From the NCBI GenBank assembly GCA_037389465.1, contig JAZARR010000153.1:4201001-4265000 (forward strand): a stretch of DNA of 64,000 nt. The letters run 5' to 3'. How positions within the stretch are numbered: the stretch's first letter is position 1; each line of letters begins with the position of its first letter. Under the pieces are notes generated by a model. It saw only the letters and a list, made by a program, of their open reading frames with translations. It ran no database searches and was not told the origin of the DNA. The position numbers and the translations under genes were made by a program. Origin of the DNA: Baylisascaris procyonis. Its lineage: Eukaryota; Nematoda; Chromadorea; Rhabditida; Ascarididae. Below, in pieces: positions 61,654-64,000 of this stretch.

Positions 61654-62990
61654 ATTTCCTTATGCACCATGCTGTTTGGGCAACTTAAGCAAATCTGCTC
61701 ATTCCCATCATCACAGGGGAACATCAGTTAGTGGTTCATTCGGGACACTGTTTATGCCAGAGACGCCGAAATCTACAACGGATAGATCAGAGGGGAGGGT
61801 TAACTGTGGTACTGGACATTTTGGAGAGTAAAGGCGACTTGCACGGGAAAGCATCTTGCATTTCTTACTCCTTAAACTGATATCGGCGAGCGAGTGTCGT
61901 CGGCTTGCACTTGAGGGCTTTATGCGAATTCTTTTCACAGGGTCTATATCCTTGATACAATGAGCGGGAGCTGTAGCTTGCTCTTCCCTTCTCCGAAGCA
62001 AAATTATGAATGCACTCAAACCAACTCATCAACAAGTCCACGAATTCAACAGAAAAGAGTGCATCCAGGATGCCGAACCTTTCTGTTCGACGTTGACGAC
62101 TGTTTCCACAAGCAGTCGGAAAACACGACAATGTTGAGGCTAGAGTGCGAGTGACCCTTCGATAATCTGTGATGCGAAAAGAAGACGCACTTGCCAGTTT
62201 AGTCAGGGCGCCAGCGATAAATGACGATGGTTGCTTGGACGACAACTTTGGGGTTTTTGGATCCGCGGTACTAAACTTCCCGAAAAACCGTTCTAGGACC
62301 GTTTTCATACCAGACAATCGCAAAACTACCGAACTACATGGTCATGTGCGCGTATAATTTGCTATGGGTAACTGTGCAAAAAGCCACATCTCCAAGTCCT
62401 TCGCCACCTGATTTTTCGAACGTTCATATAACAATTGGTGGTGCCATGTATCGTCTCAACGCCTGGTTATACACCCGATGATCACACTACCAAATGAATT
62501 TATCCAAGAAAACTTCACCCAGCAATTGCTAACTTAATCGCTTGGCCAGCAAGCAGATTTGTTTGTTTAGTAAGACACTATCCACTTAGCTGATCATCTA
62601 TTTTGATTGATTCCTATCTGCCTTTAAACCTTCAAACGGTGTGCCCTCCTTTACGCTTCGACGCCTTGATTAGAAAGCACAACGTGCCCCAAACCCGAAC
62701 CAATCCTGCGATTCACCTCTAATTGTTTACAGTGAACGATGCAAAATCCATGCTATTGTAATGATAGCCTAAATGATTGCAAGTGTTTGAATGTATCGCT
62801 ATTGTCATTAATCTAATTCAAAGAAATGTTTTTCAAAGAAATGTTTAATTCAAAGAAAAGAAAAGAAACGAAATATTGTTACCAATGAAAGTACTCATAT
62901 TGTCGTTATTGTGCCTATTTTACATACCCACCCATATTGAATGGAAAATTGTTATCGCTTTAATTCTGATTAGAATGTAGAAATTATTGC
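61654..62990. other. Repeat-like region between the two-repeat gene and LTR-like sequence
   Basis: The longest uninterrupted frame here is on the minus strand at 61865-62323 (152 codons), rich in Ser, Thr, Arg and Ala. It has no family motif that I know, and the opposite strand is also partly open, which happens with higher GC content. It lies directly before an LTR-like signature, so transposon origin is plausible. Short repeats of TTCAAAGAAA occur at about 62817-62868. Confidence 0.3.
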
Positions 62991-63057
62991 CACTATATAA
63001 GCAGCGCCTTTGTCTCAATAAACATTCCTCCCGACTACATTCGCCACAATAACCAAC
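62991..63057 (+). mobile_element. Second LTR-like signature (TATA plus AATAAA)
   Basis: TATATAA at 62994-63000 is followed by GCAGCGCC and then AATAAA at 63017-63022, with a CAACA-rich end. This mirrors the arrangement at 200-341, with shorter spacing. It could be the promoter and polyadenylation part of an LTR or a short Pol II unit. It abuts the tandem repeat array. Confidence 0.35.
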
Positions 63058-64000
63058 ACCCGTTGTGTGCTCCTCTGAAGCAAAGTTATTTCTCGTTTGT
63101 TTTCATCCCTCGCTGCACTCACGTTACACCCTTCCGCCTGAGCGTATAACGAACCAAACTTCCTTTAAAAGCATATCCGTAAGGACATTTGCAAGGCAGG
63201 TCCGAAGGAATCCGGTTATCATGTCTCCAAACCCGGATACCGAACAATGACCGCTCTTTATTCTTTCTTTTTTTATGACCATTGAACGAAATCTTTGAAG
63301 AGAACTTACCTCCTCAAATCTAGGAATAATCTCCGATATGAAGCTCATGTGCTTTTCCAAATCTGCTCGCCATTTTTGCAAAAACTCATCAAACACCCCT
63401 AAAAAGCCCTACCGTTTCAATTCTCAGAGCTGCAAATTGGTGAGGGTGAGATTACGGCTGTCGCAATACACCAAACTTTTATGCTACGATTAAGCATAAG
63501 CCGCACCCGTTGTGTGCTCCTCTGAAGCAAAGTTATTTCTCGTTTGTTTTCATCCCTCGCTGGACTCACGTTACACCCTTCCGCCTGAGCGTATAACGAA
63601 CCAAACTTCCTTTAAGAGCACATCCGTAAGGACATTTGCAAGGCAGGACCGAAGGAATCCGGTTATCATGTCTCCAAACCCGGGTACCGAACAATGACCG
63701 CTCTTTATTCTTTCCTTTTTTATGACCATCGAACGAAATCTTTGAAGAGAGCTTGCCTCCTCAAATCTAGGGATCGTCTCCGATATGCGCTCATGTGCTT
63801 TTCCAAATCTGCTCACCATTCCTGCAAAACCTCATCAAACACCCCTAATAGCTCTACCGTTTGTATCCTCAGGGCTCCAGATTTGTAAGGGTGAGATTAC
63901 GGCTGTCGCAATACACCAAACTTTTATCCCACAATTAAGCATAAGCAGGAGACGTTGTGTGCTCCTCCGAAACAAAGTTATTTCTCGTTTGTTTTCATCA
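63058..64000 (+). repeat. Tandem repeat array, unit about 446 bp, running off the window
   Basis: The word CGTTGTGTGCTCCTC and what follows starts at 63061, 63508 and 63953, giving unit lengths of 447 and 445 bases. The first two units match closely with scattered substitutions and small indels (for example near 63340 against 63786); the third is cut by the window end. Open frames of 61 codons on the plus strand and 82-90 on the minus strand recur in the copies only because the DNA repeats. Differences between copies change residues freely in both frames, so neither looks constrained. This is satellite-like or an internal repeat of a mobile element. Confidence 0.9.

Noticed and set aside
61865..62323. 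Minus-strand frame of 152 codons, one of the two longest in the window
   Set aside because: No recognisable domain, partly open on the opposite strand, and located in repeat-like DNA. Length alone is not enough.
63065..63697. Repeated 61-codon plus-strand frames as a gene family
   Set aside because: They recur only because a 446-bp DNA unit is tandemly repeated, and residue changes show no constraint.
1..64000. Bacterial-style operons, CRISPR arrays, tRNA or rRNA genes
   Set aside because: No array of spaced repeats, no long adjacent frames, and no cloverleaf or rRNA signature could be seen by eye.

Overview
This window looks like nuclear DNA of a parasitic nematode, most likely a strongylid (clade V, hookworm-like). 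The sequence is AT-rich. Its genes are cut into many exons of 45-320 bases by introns of 0.1-2.6 kb. Donors are GTAAG/GTGAG-like and acceptors TTTCAG-like. Several start codons sit a few bases after an acceptor-like site, as expected for spliced-leader trans-splicing. One gene is a nematode-type chemoreceptor, and decayed CR1/Jockey-like non-LTR retrotransposons are present. The species assignment is inference. No bacterial gene, operon, CRISPR array, rRNA or tRNA was seen. Most open frames of 60-150 codons are chance frames in non-coding DNA; the real genes appear only when short exons are joined in phase.

Layout: (1) 1-430, LTR-like sequence with TATA box and AATAAA. (2) 1.35-9.74 kb, minus strand: a seven-transmembrane chemoreceptor assembled from seven phase-consistent exons. 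(3) 13.2-15.4 kb (minus) and 17.9-18.9 kb (plus): broken CR1-like reverse transcriptase remnants in gene-poor DNA. (4) 24.62-29.30 kb, plus: a secreted, GPI-anchored Ly-6/three-finger-like protein with ten cysteines. (5) 32.24-34.15 kb, plus: a small secreted protein resembling the ML (MD-2/NPC2-like lipid-binding) family. (6) 38.33-41.90 kb, minus: a complete ALG14 gene, the membrane subunit of the ER UDP-GlcNAc transferase of N-glycan assembly. (7) 43.81-54.52 kb, plus and divergent from ALG14: a gene of about 15 exons encoding an unrecognised protein of about 565 residues. (8) 57.2-58.4 kb, minus: a third CR1-like remnant. (9) 58.63-61.52 kb, plus: a cytosolic protein of 341 residues made of two tandem repeats, tentatively DM9/DUF3421-like. 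(10) From about 61.65 kb: repeat-rich DNA, a second LTR-like signature at 62.99-63.02 kb, then a tandem repeat of about 446 bp running off the window.

The genes do not form a pathway. ALG14 is housekeeping; the receptor, Ly-6-like and ML-like proteins are secretory-pathway products whose families often act in sensing and lipid or surface biology. Gene models were built by hand from splice signals, reading phase and family resemblance. Where phases fail (exons 3-5 and the 3' part of the 43.8-54.5 kb gene) this is stated.
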